A DNA stretch of 64,000 bases, taken from positions 1-64,000 of the forward strand of contig CAXTVQ010000001.1 in the NCBI GenBank assembly GCA_964247705.1, read 5' to 3'. Origin of the DNA: LMUY01 sp964247705. GTDB taxonomy: Bacteria; Pseudomonadota; Alphaproteobacteria; Acetobacterales; Acetobacteraceae. The notes beneath the pieces were generated by a model. The model was given only the letters and a program-made list of their open reading frames with translations, was not told the DNA's origin and ran no database searches. This document shows, one piece after another, positions 50,766-59,620 of the stretch; within the stretch, counting starts at the first letter, position 1; every line of letters starts with the position of its first letter. Position numbers and translations under genes: made by a program.

Positions 50766-52334
50766 TTACACCACGCTGCCCGCGTCCGCGGTCTTGGTCT
50801 TGACCGCGGCCACGGTGCGCTGGATCGGCATCGGCGGATTGTGCCTGCCGCTCAACTCGTCCCCCGCGTCGCGCGGCAGCCGCGCACACGTGGGCGACGC
50901 GGCGAGCGACACCAACGCCACCACCACGAACGCGGCGCTGTAATCCGACAGGAGCGGATGGGAGTGCCCCGTGATCGCGAGCGACCCGGCCAAGGCCGCC
51001 GCCGCCGTGCAGATGCCGAGCGTCAGCATCAATTGCTGGAACGTGGTGTAGAAGCTGGTCGCCGAACTCATCCGCGCCTTGTCGATGTCGGCGTAGGCGA
51101 TCGTGTTGTAGGCGGTAAACTGCAGCGACTGAAAAAAACCGCCCGTCAGCAGCACCGCGTAGATCGCAACCGTCGGCCAGGACGGGCGGAACGAGGCGAT
51201 GGCGGCCAGGAAGATCGTGGACGTGAGACCGTTCCACATCATGACTTGGCGGAAGCCCCATCGCCGCAGCACCGGCTTGGCCGCGCTCTTCATCAGCATC
51301 GACCCCGCGCTGCTGGCGAAAGTGATCATCCCCGACTGCAGCGCCGACATGCCGAACCCGAGTTGCAGCATCATCGGCAGGAGGAACGGCACCGACCCGG
51401 CCGCGATGCGCGTCAAGCCACCGCCGATCACCGACAACCCGAAGGTAGGCACCCGCATCAGCGAGAAATCCAGCACCGGCTGTGGATGGCGGCGGCTATG
51501 GCGCAGGTACAGCCACCCCGCCACGATCCCGGCCCCGACGATCCCCGCCGTCATCGGCAGGGACGTCGCTCCCCGGCTCGCCAGTTCCAACCCGAACATC
51601 AGGCAGGAGAGGGAAATCCCCGAGAGCAGCAGACCCCAGCCGTCGAAATCGACGCGGCCCTCTTCCTTGATGTCGCGGATGTAGAGTGTTGCCAGCACCA
51701 TCCCGAGCACGCCGACCGGCACGTTGATGTAGAAAATCCAGCGCCAGTTGAGTGCCGTGACGATGAACCCGCCCACCGGTGGACCCAGCACGGGCCCGAT
51801 CATCGCGGGCACCATCAGCCACGTCATCGCGGACACCAGTTCGCTGCGCTCCACCGAACGGAGGATCACCAGCCGGCCGACCGGCACCATCATGGCGCCG
51901 CCGATGCCCTGCAGGATGCGCGCAGCCACGAGCTGCGACAGGCTATCGGACAGTCCGCACAGGATCGAGCCCAAGGTAAACAGCGCGATGGCGGCGCGGA
52001 ACACGGTGCGGGTGCCGAACTTGTCCGCCACCTTGCCGCTGGCCGGGATGAACACCGCTAGGCTGAGCAGGTAAGCGGTCAGCGCCACGTTCATTTGCAG
52101 CGGGTCGACGTGGAAGGAGCGCGCCATGGTCGGTAGCGCGGTGGCGAGCACGGTGCCGTCCAGTTGCTCCATGAACATGGCGCTCGCCACCACCAGCGCC
52201 GTAAACCGCACCGAAACGTGGGACAGACGCTCACGCGAGCGTAGGCGGGCGTTGTAGCGGCTGCGGGCGCGCTTGCGGATCAGCCGGCGGGATTGGGCGT
52301 TGATGGCGCCATTGAGGATTTCACGTACAGGCAT
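50766..52334 (-). CDS. MFS exporter, DHA2 (EmrB/QacA) family
   Basis: 522 residues with about 14 membrane segments, the DHA2 number. A basic 40-residue N-terminus precedes FTALVVASAMFMEQLDGTVLATALP, motif D1. GKVADKFGTRTVFRAAIALFTLGS is loop motif A, and RILQGIGGAMMVPVGRL and GPVLGPPVGGF are motifs B and C. It exports drugs or hydrophobic anions by proton antiport. No EmrA/TolC partner is adjacent. Confidence 0.9.
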   Translation of the reverse strand: MPVREILNGAINAQSRRLIRKRARSRYNARLRSRERLSHVSVRFTALVVASAMFMEQLDGTVLATALPTMARSFHVDPLQMNVALTAYLLSLAVFIPASGKVADKFGTRTVFRAAIALFTLGSILCGLSDSLSQLVAARILQGIGGAMMVPVGRLVILRSVERSELVSAMTWLMVPAMIGPVLGPPVGGFIVTALNWRWIFYINVPVGVLGMVLATLYIRDIKEEGRVDFDGWGLLLSGISLSCLMFGLELASRGATSLPMTAGIVGAGIVAGWLYLRHSRRHPQPVLDFSLMRVPTFGLSVIGGGLTRIAAGSVPFLLPMMLQLGFGMSALQSGMITFASSAGSMLMKSAAKPVLRRWGFRQVMMWNGLTSTIFLAAIASFRPSWPTVAIYAVLLTGGFFQSLQFTAYNTIAYADIDKARMSSATSFYTTFQQLMLTLGICTAAAALAGSLAITGHSHPLLSDYSAAFVVVALVSLAASPTCARLPRDAGDELSGRHNPPMPIQRTVAAVKTKTADAGSVV

Positions 52335-52406
52335 CCATTATCATCGCGCGATCAGTGCCGGGCGGGAACCCGGACTTGCGCATGGCGGATCGCCGTGGGC
52401 CGCGCT

Positions 52407-53234
52407 ATGCGGGTGGCTATGCAGATGCGGTTACTCCTTCTGGCGGCCGGCGGCCTCGGCGTGAGCTTCATGCTCGGCGGCGTGCTGTTGAGCCGGACGC
52501 CGTCACAGGCCATGACGCCCGGGCTGGCCTGCCCCGCTCTGGCCCCTCGAGTGGCGTCAGCCGACCGGATCGAACTCAGCCACGCCGGCCAGGTGCTTTG
52601 GCTCGAGCGGCGGGGCACGGTGTGGGGATTGGCGCGGCAGGGCGGCTACCCCGCGCAGCCCGGCCGGGCCGACGCGCTGATGCGGGCACTGCTGAACCTG
52701 CGGCTGCTGGCAACTGCGCCGGGTGCTCTGGCGTCGCTGGGCCTGGCGGACCCGGCTCAGGCCGAACCCGGCGGCGGCACGCTGGTGCGGGTGCTCGGCA
52801 CGTCCGGCGCAACGTTGTGCGCGATCATCACCGGGTTGGGCCCGGCAGTACGGCGATCGGCGGACCCAGCCGGCTGGCTGGTGAACACGCCGGTGGAGAC
52901 CTCGGTGGACCCGGAGCAATGGAGCCAGCACGCGCTCCCACCCCTGGACCCGGCCCTGGTGCGCACGGTGCCGCAGGATGGCGGACTCGGAAGCGACCAA
53001 CTCAAGACGCTGCTGGCCGCCCTGCCGTTCGATGACGTGCGCGCCCGGCCGCTGGTCCGCGTGGCGCCATTGCGCACGGTGGCGCTCGACCTGGCCAACG
53101 GTACGGCGGTGCTGACGGTGGGAACCCTTGCCGGGCAATCCTGGCTGGTCGTCTCCGGCACCTCGCCTTGGGCGAGCGGGCTGGCCGCCTACGCCTTCGC
53201 CTTGCCAGCAAACAGCCCGCTAGCGCCTGCGTGA
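52407..53234 (+). CDS. DUF4340-like exported/anchored protein
   Basis: 275 residues from ATG 52407; the open frame before it is antisense to the transporter. An N-terminal hydrophobic segment (LLLLAAGGLGVSFMLGGVLL) may anchor it. The middle RIELSHAGQVLWLERRGTVWGLARQGGYPAQPGRADALMRALLNLRLLA resembles DUF4340, a beta-rich domain known near ABC-2-type exporters, but none is here. Divergent from the DHA2 exporter; a Nudix gene follows 10 bases after the stop. Confidence 0.65.
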   Translation: MRVAMQMRLLLLAAGGLGVSFMLGGVLLSRTPSQAMTPGLACPALAPRVASADRIELSHAGQVLWLERRGTVWGLARQGGYPAQPGRADALMRALLNLRLLATAPGALASLGLADPAQAEPGGGTLVRVLGTSGATLCAIITGLGPAVRRSADPAGWLVNTPVETSVDPEQWSQHALPPLDPALVRTVPQDGGLGSDQLKTLLAALPFDDVRARPLVRVAPLRTVALDLANGTAVLTVGTLAGQSWLVVSGTSPWASGLAAYAFALPANSPLAPA

Positions 53235-53244
53235 GTGCGCCCGC

Positions 53245-53676
53245 GTGAGCCGGGAATACCCGCTCCGTCCGCTCGTAGGCGTCGGCGCTGTGATGCTGCG
53301 GCCTGGCGGTGTACTGTTGGTCCGCCGTGGGACACCCCCCGCGCTTGGCGAGTGGAGCATTCCAGGCGGCGCGCAAGAATTGGGCGAAACGGCGGAGGCC
53401 GCCGCACGCCGCGAGTTGCTGGAGGAAACGGGGCTGAGTGCCGGGCCAATGACGCTGGCCGCCAATGTGGACAGCATCCATTCGGACCCGGACGGGCGCA
53501 TCCGCTTCCACTACACGATCCTGGATTTCGCCACGCTGTGGCAGGGTGGCGAACCCAAGCCCGGCGGCGACGTGAGCGGCGCTGCGTTCTTTAACTTTGA
53601 CGCGATCGGCGGCATGAACCTGTGGAGCGAAGCCTACCGCGTCATTGCCGCCGCAAGGACGATCCTGCGGCTGTGA
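53245..53676 (+). CDS. Nudix hydrolase
   Basis: 143 residues from GTG 53245. The Nudix box GGAQELGETAEAAARRELLEETGL (near residues 42-65) is complete, with its REXXEE metal-binding core. It hydrolyses nucleoside diphosphate derivatives; ADP-ribose or oxidised nucleotides are common substrates of this short type. It is close behind the DUF4340 gene and convergent with a small membrane protein. Confidence 0.9.
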   Translation: MSREYPLRPLVGVGAVMLRPGGVLLVRRGTPPALGEWSIPGGAQELGETAEAAARRELLEETGLSAGPMTLAANVDSIHSDPDGRIRFHYTILDFATLWQGGEPKPGGDVSGAAFFNFDAIGGMNLWSEAYRVIAAARTILRL

Positions 53677-53724
53677 AGCCGGTGATGTCGGGCACCGTTC
53701 GCATGGCGGCGGACGATGCCCGCG

Positions 53725-54036
53725 CTACGAGCGGCGGCGGCGCGAAGTCGGCGCCTTCTGCATGCTGGCCGCCGTCATCGCGCCGCCAGCAAACAGCAAG
53801 CCGGCCGCTGCGGGCAGCAGCCAAACCGGGCGTTCCATGATCGCGCGCATCGGGTGGTCCCAGAGCCACCCCGACAGATGCAGGCGGATCCAAGCCTCCA
53901 CCGCCGTGACTTTCAAGTGGTCGACCGAGGTCAGCGCCTCGCCGAGGGACATGTCCTGCGGGCCCAGCGTGCCTGCGGCAACCGCGCCCACCAGCATCAC
54001 GGCCGCGACCACGGCGAATACCTTCGCAAGCATCAT
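53725..54036 (-). CDS. Small membrane protein coupled to msrP
   Basis: 103 residues, two membrane segments (residues 3-22, KVFAVVAAVMLVGAVAAGTL, and near 70-88, WLLPAAAGLLFAGGAM). The loop between holds ALTSVDHLKVTAVEAWIRLHLSGWLWDHPM. It starts in an ATGA overlap with msrP. It is far too small to be the heme protein MsrQ and has only two histidines in the loop. Its function with MsrP is unknown. The tail SRRRRS is basic. Confidence 0.65.
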   Translation of the reverse strand: MMLAKVFAVVAAVMLVGAVAAGTLGPQDMSLGEALTSVDHLKVTAVEAWIRLHLSGWLWDHPMRAIMERPVWLLPAAAGLLFAGGAMTAASMQKAPTSRRRRS

Positions 54037-54947
54037 GCAAACAACCGCTCGGACGTCTTATCCGCGTACATGCTGGCCACCCACTCGCCGTAGCCGTTCC
54101 ATATCACCGTGGGAACCCGCTCACCACTCCCAAGCAGCCGCTCGGTCGCCTGGCTCCAGCGTGGATGCGGCACATTCGGGTTCACATTAGCCCAGAAGCC
54201 ATACTCGGAGGGTTGCAACGCCTGCCAGAATGTCTCCGGCTGCTTGTCCGTGAAGCTGATCTTGACGATCGATTTGCCGGACTTGAAGCCATATTTCCAG
54301 GGAACATGCAGCCGGATTGGTGCACCGTCCTGCTTTGGCAGGTCGTGGCCATACATGCCGGTCACCATGAAAGCGAGGTCGTTGTTCGCCTCCTGCATGG
54401 TGATACCCTCCACATACGGCCAGGTGTAGAACCCACCGCGCACGCCAGGCATCACCTTGGGGAGCACCGCGGTCTCGATTACCATGTACTTGGCCGAGGC
54501 GGTCGGCTGCGCCACTTTCAGCAACTGGCTCACCGGGAACCCGGTCCAGGGAACGGTCATGGCCCAGGTCTCGACGCAGCGGTGGCGGTAGATACGGTCC
54601 TCGACCTGCACCTGCTTCAGCAAGTCGGCTACGTCCATCGTGCGCGGCTTGTCCACCATGCCGGCAAACTCGATCTGCCACGGCGAAACCACGAGCCGTT
54701 GCGCTGCGCGCGAGATCGACTTGTCGTCACCGAACTCGTAGTAGTTGTTGTATGTGGTGGAATCGGCTTCCGGTGTCACCGCGCGGCCAGGCGGGTATTT
54801 GGCATCCGTGGCCGCCGACGCCGGCAAGCTGCCTGCAATCAGCAGACCAGCCGACCCAGCCATGAGCGCCCGCCGTCCGGTCATGAGCCGCTCCGGCGTG
54901 ACTTGGCTCTCGGCAATTTCCCATCCGCGCCGCCGGTGAATGAACAT
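54033..54947 (-). CDS. msrP: Protein-methionine-sulfoxide reductase catalytic subunit MsrP (YedY)
   Basis: 304 residues. Tat signal TGRRALMAGSAGLLIAG (residues 23-39) is unusually deep, because a basic stretch MFIHRRRGWEIAES precedes it. The catalytic domain has HRCVETWAM with Cys124, the molybdenum ligand, then YTWPYVEGITMQEA and the RLHVPWKYGFKSGKSIVKISF block typical of MsrP. It repairs methionine sulfoxide in periplasmic proteins. The usual heme partner MsrQ is not adjacent; a 103-residue membrane protein takes its place. Confidence 0.93.
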   Translation of the reverse strand: MFIHRRRGWEIAESQVTPERLMTGRRALMAGSAGLLIAGSLPASAATDAKYPPGRAVTPEADSTTYNNYYEFGDDKSISRAAQRLVVSPWQIEFAGMVDKPRTMDVADLLKQVQVEDRIYRHRCVETWAMTVPWTGFPVSQLLKVAQPTASAKYMVIETAVLPKVMPGVRGGFYTWPYVEGITMQEANNDLAFMVTGMYGHDLPKQDGAPIRLHVPWKYGFKSGKSIVKISFTDKQPETFWQALQPSEYGFWANVNPNVPHPRWSQATERLLGSGERVPTVIWNGYGEWVASMYADKTSERLFA

Positions 54948-55127
54948 TGTTCGCCCTCGTTGTGAGCACTACCGGGGATATAGGCCGTCACGCAGTGTGG
55001 CATAGTGGCCCGGCTGCGACCGTTTCGTAAAGCGCCGCGCATCTTACGTCTGTGTCATCCATGGCGCGCCGTGCGATGTTGCATTAGCGTCCGCGCCCGT
55101 GCCTGCAGGAGTTGCACCCCCGTGCCC

Positions 55128-55544
55128 ATGCCGTTCCGTCTCGCCGTCCTAGCTCCTGTCCTCGCCCTTGCCGCCCTGCCTCTCTCGGGCTGCCAGACCG
55201 TGTTCAATGCGGTGGGCGTCACGGTGCCGCTCACGGCCGGCGAGTCGCGCGTGTACAACGGCAGCTACCAGGGTTACATCCGTCGCGTCTCGGTCGCGGG
55301 CCCAGGTTGCCCGAACGAGCCGGGCGAGCGGGTGATCATGGTGGGCGACGGCGTGCTCTGGTACGCCTACAGCCCGGTGATCTTCTTTACGTCGCCCGTG
55401 TTGTATGACGGCACGATCGATGCCGTCTCCGGCGACACCACGATGAAGGGGCGCATCACGGGTGACCACCTGGAAGCCATGGTCAAGTCGCCGACCTGCG
55501 AATCCCGCATCACAATGAACTACATCTACAATCACGGCGGCTGA
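55128..55544 (+). CDS. Lipoprotein of unknown function
   Basis: 138 residues. Lipobox LSGC (Cys22) after a hydrophobic signal. The mature region GSYQGYIRRVSVAGPGCPNEPGERVIMVGDG and TIDAVSGDTTMKGRITGDHLEAMVKSPTCES alternates short beta strands. Two cysteines (GC, TC) may form a disulfide. A GTG at 55122 with AGGAG ten bases before it is an alternative start. I recognise no family. Confidence 0.65.
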   Translation: MPFRLAVLAPVLALAALPLSGCQTVFNAVGVTVPLTAGESRVYNGSYQGYIRRVSVAGPGCPNEPGERVIMVGDGVLWYAYSPVIFFTSPVLYDGTIDAVSGDTTMKGRITGDHLEAMVKSPTCESRITMNYIYNHGG

Positions 55545-55567
55545 GATTTGCCGCGCGTCAGCGTGCC

Positions 55568-56716
55568 TCAGCCCGGAACGCTCAGATCCGTAAGCCGCCG
55601 GTGCTCCTCCACGGCGGAGCGGTCCGTCATGCCGGCGATATAGTCGGCGACCGTCAACGCCGCCCGACGCGGGTCCGCCTCGCCGGCGCGGCCGCGCCAT
55701 TCGTCCGGCAGGGTCGATACGTCCTCCACCAGCAGCGAGAACAGGTGCTCGGTCACGCGCCTGGCCTTGGCCGACATGCGGTTCACCCGCCAGTGCCGAT
55801 ACATCCGGGCGCGGAGGAATTCCTTGATCGCGTCGTTGGCCTCCCCCATCGCCGGGCTGAACCCGACGACGGGGTTGCGGGCGCGGCGGACGGCGCGGCT
55901 ATCCGCCGGGTCGAGCTTGGCCAACCGCCGGCGCGACTCGGCGGTGAGGTCACTGGCGAGCTGGTTGATCACCCGGCGGATCGTCTCGTGCCGTAGCCGA
56001 GGTGGCGGCACGTCAAGGCTGGCGGTGCGGGCCTGGCGCAACGCCTCGCCGACCAGCGGCAAATGGGCGATCTCGTCCGGCCCGAACAGACCGGCGCGCA
56101 TCCCGTCGTCGAGGTCATGGCTGTGATAGGCGATATCGTCCGCGGCGGCGGCAATCTGCGCCTCCACTCCCGGCTGGCTGTGCAGGTCGAGCTTATGGCG
56201 GGCATCGTATTCGGCGATGTAGGGCGGCGGCTTGGCGAGCGGACCGTTATGCTTGGCCAGCCCCTCGAGCGTTTCCCAGGTCAGGTTCAACCCGTCGAAG
56301 GCGGCATAGCGGCTCTCAAGCAGGGTCACGATGCGGATCGCCTGGGCATTGTGGTCGAACCCTCCCCAGGGCTTCATGCCGCGGTTCAGCCCCTCTTCCC
56401 CCGCATGTCCGAACGGCGGGTGGCCCAGATCGTGCGCCAGGGCCAACGCCTCCGTCAGGTCCTCGTCCACCTGCAGTTCGCGGGCGATCGAACGGGCGAT
56501 CTGTGCGACCTCGATCGTGTGGGTGAGCCGGGTGCGGAAGAAATCGCCCTCGTGGTTGACGAAGACCTGCGTCTTGTATTGTAGCTTGCGGAACGCCGAG
56601 GAGTGGATGATCCGGTCGCGGTCCCGCTGCCACGGCGAGCGCGTCGGCGCTTCCGGTTCGTGATGCAGGCGTCCGCGTGCGGTTTCAGGCCGGACGGCAT
56701 AGGGGGCGAGGGCCAT
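55568..56716 (-). CDS. dgt: Deoxyguanosinetriphosphate triphosphohydrolase-like protein
   Basis: 382 residues from ATG 56716 (56731 is an in-frame alternative). HD-domain motifs in order: FRTRLTHTIEVAQIARSI, ALAHDLGHPPFGHAGEEGL, and AAADDIAYHSHDLDDG. DRDRIIHSSAFRKLQYKTQVF opens the family. Type 2 dGTPase-like proteins hydrolyse dNTPs to deoxynucleoside and triphosphate. It is divergent from the iron-sulfur carrier gene with 91 bases between. Confidence 0.92.
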   Translation of the reverse strand: MALAPYAVRPETARGRLHHEPEAPTRSPWQRDRDRIIHSSAFRKLQYKTQVFVNHEGDFFRTRLTHTIEVAQIARSIARELQVDEDLTEALALAHDLGHPPFGHAGEEGLNRGMKPWGGFDHNAQAIRIVTLLESRYAAFDGLNLTWETLEGLAKHNGPLAKPPPYIAEYDARHKLDLHSQPGVEAQIAAAADDIAYHSHDLDDGMRAGLFGPDEIAHLPLVGEALRQARTASLDVPPPRLRHETIRRVINQLASDLTAESRRRLAKLDPADSRAVRRARNPVVGFSPAMGEANDAIKEFLRARMYRHWRVNRMSAKARRVTEHLFSLLVEDVSTLPDEWRGRAGEADPRRAALTVADYIAGMTDRSAVEEHRRLTDLSVPG

Positions 56717-56807
56717 GGTTGCGCGTAGCACCTGGCCTCGCGCCTCTTCAATCCCGCCCGGTCCGGAGCCTCTTCAATGAGCATGCGCGATGCCCTATGT
56801 TGGGCGC

Positions 56808-57140
56808 ATGGAACAAGCATTCGCCATGAGCGACCGCGCGGCCGAGCAGATCGCCGCCATCGTCGCCGCCCAGCCCCGCCCGATGGCCCTGCGCGTGGCC
56901 GTGCTGGCCGGCGGCTGCAGCGGGTTCCAGTACAAGTTCGAACTGGACGAGGCGGAACAGCCGGACGACCTGGTCGTGGAGTCGGGCGCCGCCCGCGTGC
57001 TGGTGGACCCGGCAAGCCTCGACCTGCTGGCCGGCTCCGAGCTGGATTATACCGACGAACTGATGGGCAGCCACTTCACCGTGCGCAATCCCAACGCCAA
57101 GAGCGCGTGCGGCTGCGGCACCAGCTTCGCCGTCGACTGA
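56808..57140 (+). CDS. A-type iron-sulfur cluster carrier (ErpA/IscA family)
   Basis: 110 residues from ATG 56808; ATGs at 56790 and 56826 are alternatives. The three conserved cysteines are at Cys37 (GGCSGFQY), Cys101 and Cys103 (CGCG). It carries [2Fe-2S] or [4Fe-4S] clusters to apoproteins. The C-terminal SACGCGTSFAVD favours ErpA-like over IscA, but I cannot decide by eye. Divergent from dgt; followed by xthA after 52 bases. Confidence 0.92.
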   Translation: MEQAFAMSDRAAEQIAAIVAAQPRPMALRVAVLAGGCSGFQYKFELDEAEQPDDLVVESGAARVLVDPASLDLLAGSELDYTDELMGSHFTVRNPNAKSACGCGTSFAVD

Positions 57141-57192
57141 TGAGCGGCGAGCGGCTTGAGGGTCGATTTACTGGCGCGCAGCACCTCACGCC

Positions 57193-57969
57193 GTGAAGGT
57201 CGCCACCTGGAACGTGAACTCGGTCCGCATCCGCGAGCCGCATGTCAGCCGCTGGCTGCAGAAGGCCGAGCCGGACGTGCTGCTGCTGCAGGAGATCAAG
57301 TGCGAGGAGGCGCAGTTTCCTGCGCTCGCGTTCAAGGCACTCGGTTACGACAGCGTGGTAGCAGGGCAAAAATCCTACAATGGCGTGGCCGTGCTGAGCC
57401 GGTTGCCAATGGCCGTGCACCACGTTGCCCTGCCCGGGTTGCCGGCCGAGGACGCGCAGGCCCGCTATTTGGAGATCGAGGCCGGCGGGATAACCATCGG
57501 CAACCTATACCTGCCGAACGGCAACTCGGGCGGCGATGCCGGTTATGCCTATAAGCTCGCTTGGATGGATTGCCTGGCGGACCGGGCCGATGCGCTGCTT
57601 GCTGCCGACACCCCGTTCATGCTGGCCGGCGACTACAACGTCTGCCCCGCCGACGAGGATTATACCCCTGGCACCCTACCCGACAACGACGCCCTGGTCC
57701 GGATCGAGACCCGGCAGCGTTTCCGCCGCATGCTGTGGGCCGGGCTGACGGACGCGGTGCGCATCACCACGCCCGCCGGCCCCGCCTGGACCTTTTGGGA
57801 TTACCAGGCAGGGGCTTGGCAGCGGGATCGCGGCCTACGGATCGACCACGCCCTGCTGTCCCCCGCGGTTGCGGACCGGCTGGTCTCCGCCGCGCCCGAC
57901 CGGCATGTGCGCGGAGAAGACCAACCGTCGGACCACGTGCCGGTGCTGGTGACGCTCGACGGCGACTAG
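57193..57969 (+). CDS. xthA: Exodeoxyribonuclease III
   Basis: 258 residues from GTG 57193. Endonuclease/exonuclease/phosphatase fold: KVATWNVNSVRIR with Asn7, QEIKCEE with Glu near 36, GNLYLPNGN with the catalytic Asp replaced region near 105, GDYNVCPADEDYTP near 155, and PSDHVPV with the final His. It removes bases 3' of AP sites and 3' blocks in DNA repair. The order ErpA-like carrier then xthA places two stress-related genes together. Confidence 0.93.
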   Translation: MKVATWNVNSVRIREPHVSRWLQKAEPDVLLLQEIKCEEAQFPALAFKALGYDSVVAGQKSYNGVAVLSRLPMAVHHVALPGLPAEDAQARYLEIEAGGITIGNLYLPNGNSGGDAGYAYKLAWMDCLADRADALLAADTPFMLAGDYNVCPADEDYTPGTLPDNDALVRIETRQRFRRMLWAGLTDAVRITTPAGPAWTFWDYQAGAWQRDRGLRIDHALLSPAVADRLVSAAPDRHVRGEDQPSDHVPVLVTLDGD

Positions 57970-57991
57970 GCCAGCCGGCTCACCCGCTGGC

Positions 57992-59229
57992 TTAGTTCCA
58001 GGCGGCGGGCGGCACGGTTTGCGCCTGCTTCGGCACCAATGTCGCCACCGAGACGTGCGGCCAGGTAAGTCCGGCGAAGTTCAGCAGCACCACCTGCGAA
58101 TACTGAATCTGTGTCGACGACACGGTGATCGTCTTGGGCGCGGTAATCTCGTGCGGGGGATCGACGTGGAACACGGGAACGCTCTGACCCGGCCGCGTCG
58201 GCTTCGGCGAGAGCGCAAGCGGTGGGGAGCCCAGCTTGAACGGGGGAACCTCGATTTGTGCTCGACGGTCTCGATCCAGAACTGCGCCTCCACCTGGACG
58301 GCGTTGGCATTGGGGTTCACGGCCTTCGCGTCACCCTCGAGAAAGGCGATGTTGCCGGTGCCGCCGCCGAACTCCGGCGCGGCTGGGTTGGACGAAACGG
58401 TGAACGTCACCGTCTTGGTGATCGTCTGGCCATCGAGCGCATCGCGAAGCACCGTGTTCGGATCGTTCAGGATCGCTTGGGTGATGGTTCCGGCTTCGAT
58501 GAACTTGCTCAGATCCTGCGGGATGCGGGGTGCGTCGCCGTTGGTGGCCGTCTGCGCCGCGAAAGGGATGAGCTTCGGCGGGCTGCTGCCAATGACGAAC
58601 GGCGTCATGCTGGTGGGCGGGATTGTCGGCCGCCCGGGGATGGACGTCGTCGGGGCCAGGCACTGGGCGTTGATCGTGGTCCCGTGCGGGATGGATGCCA
58701 TGCGGGTCAGCGACCCGGCGAGTTCCGGCGTGTTGCTCGTCGCGGGTATGTTCATCCATAGGCCGGGCTCGAAATGGATGGGGATTGCCGCCCCGTCGCC
58801 CTTGCCGGTGTCGGGGTTCGTCACATCCGAGATCGACTGGGTATAGGGGACGCCGTTGAGGAATATGTCGTTTTGTCCCTCGAGGCCCCGGTTCGGCACC
58901 CGGCCGAGCGAGCCGGCGAAGGATAGCGTCTCCGAGGTGAGGTTCAGTTCGAGCACATTCTCGCTCGGCGGCGTCGGTGGCACAGGATTGACCGGCTTCG
59001 GGAAAGTCGTCGTCGTCGGCGCGCGGCTGTTCGGGCGGAAGATGGTGTTGAAGCCTGTTCCCGCGAACTCCCCAACGAAATTCGCCAACACGCCCAGAGG
59101 CGGCGGCGGCGGCGATACCGGCAATGCCGCATGCTCTCCCAACGAGCCCTGCCGAACCGGCCTGATCTCGTCGATCTGGAAATCCTCATGCAGCGTGATC
59201 GATCCACTCGGCGCTATTTGAGAGGCCAT
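57992..59229 (-). pseudogene. Hypothetical protein gene with an internal frameshift
   Basis: From ATG 59229 (GGGGAAG upstream) the frame runs to about 58250 and then continues in the other frame to a TAA at 57992. Adding one base between 58242 and 58257, where a C5 and an A3 run lie on the coding strand, restores a chain of about 412 residues ending PKQAQTVPPAAWN. The N-terminal FVGEFAGTGFNTIFRPN, FEPGLWMNIPAT and SIPHGTTINAQC stretches are well formed. No signal peptide. No family recognised with certainty; it may be a lipocalin-like binding protein. Sequencing error or real inactivation cannot be separated here. Confidence 0.72.
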
Positions 59230-59620
59230 GATGCTTCCCCGTTTCTGGGCCAGAACGCTGACCCGGGTTGTTACGCCAGCAAATCTACCACGATTACTAG
59301 CATGTGTGAACGAGTAATTGGCCTTCTCTGAAGAATAGTAAATATCGTTATTGTAGCGCATCAAATGCTACATCTATACGAAATTGATCTCGCGTGTCGC
59401 TTCCTCGACGCCACTCCGGCCCATGCGCGCCTCATTAGCCTTCCCTAGGCCCGGATCCTGATCACTGCGGCGCATCCTGCAAACAGCGCCCATCGCGCAC
59501 GGCAACCGCAAGGGCGGACCCGATCGGCGGGGCCGCATCGCCGCGTAGACTGCGGGGCAATGTCGGGCGTGGCCCCAGGATTTTGCCTCGAACGGTGATA
59601 TGGGTGTAGGCGGGCGAGCC
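59230..59620. other. Gene-free 391-base region with an AT-rich core
   Basis: Between the frameshifted gene and the transglycosylase. Bases 59278-59392 are markedly AT-richer than the rest of the window (for example AGTAATTGGCCTTCTCTG and ATATCGTTATTGTAGC). It is upstream of both divergent genes and probably holds their promoters. No confident -10/-35 pair or RNA gene is seen. A long open frame on the minus strand across it is a shadow of the gene at 59621. Confidence 0.6.
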
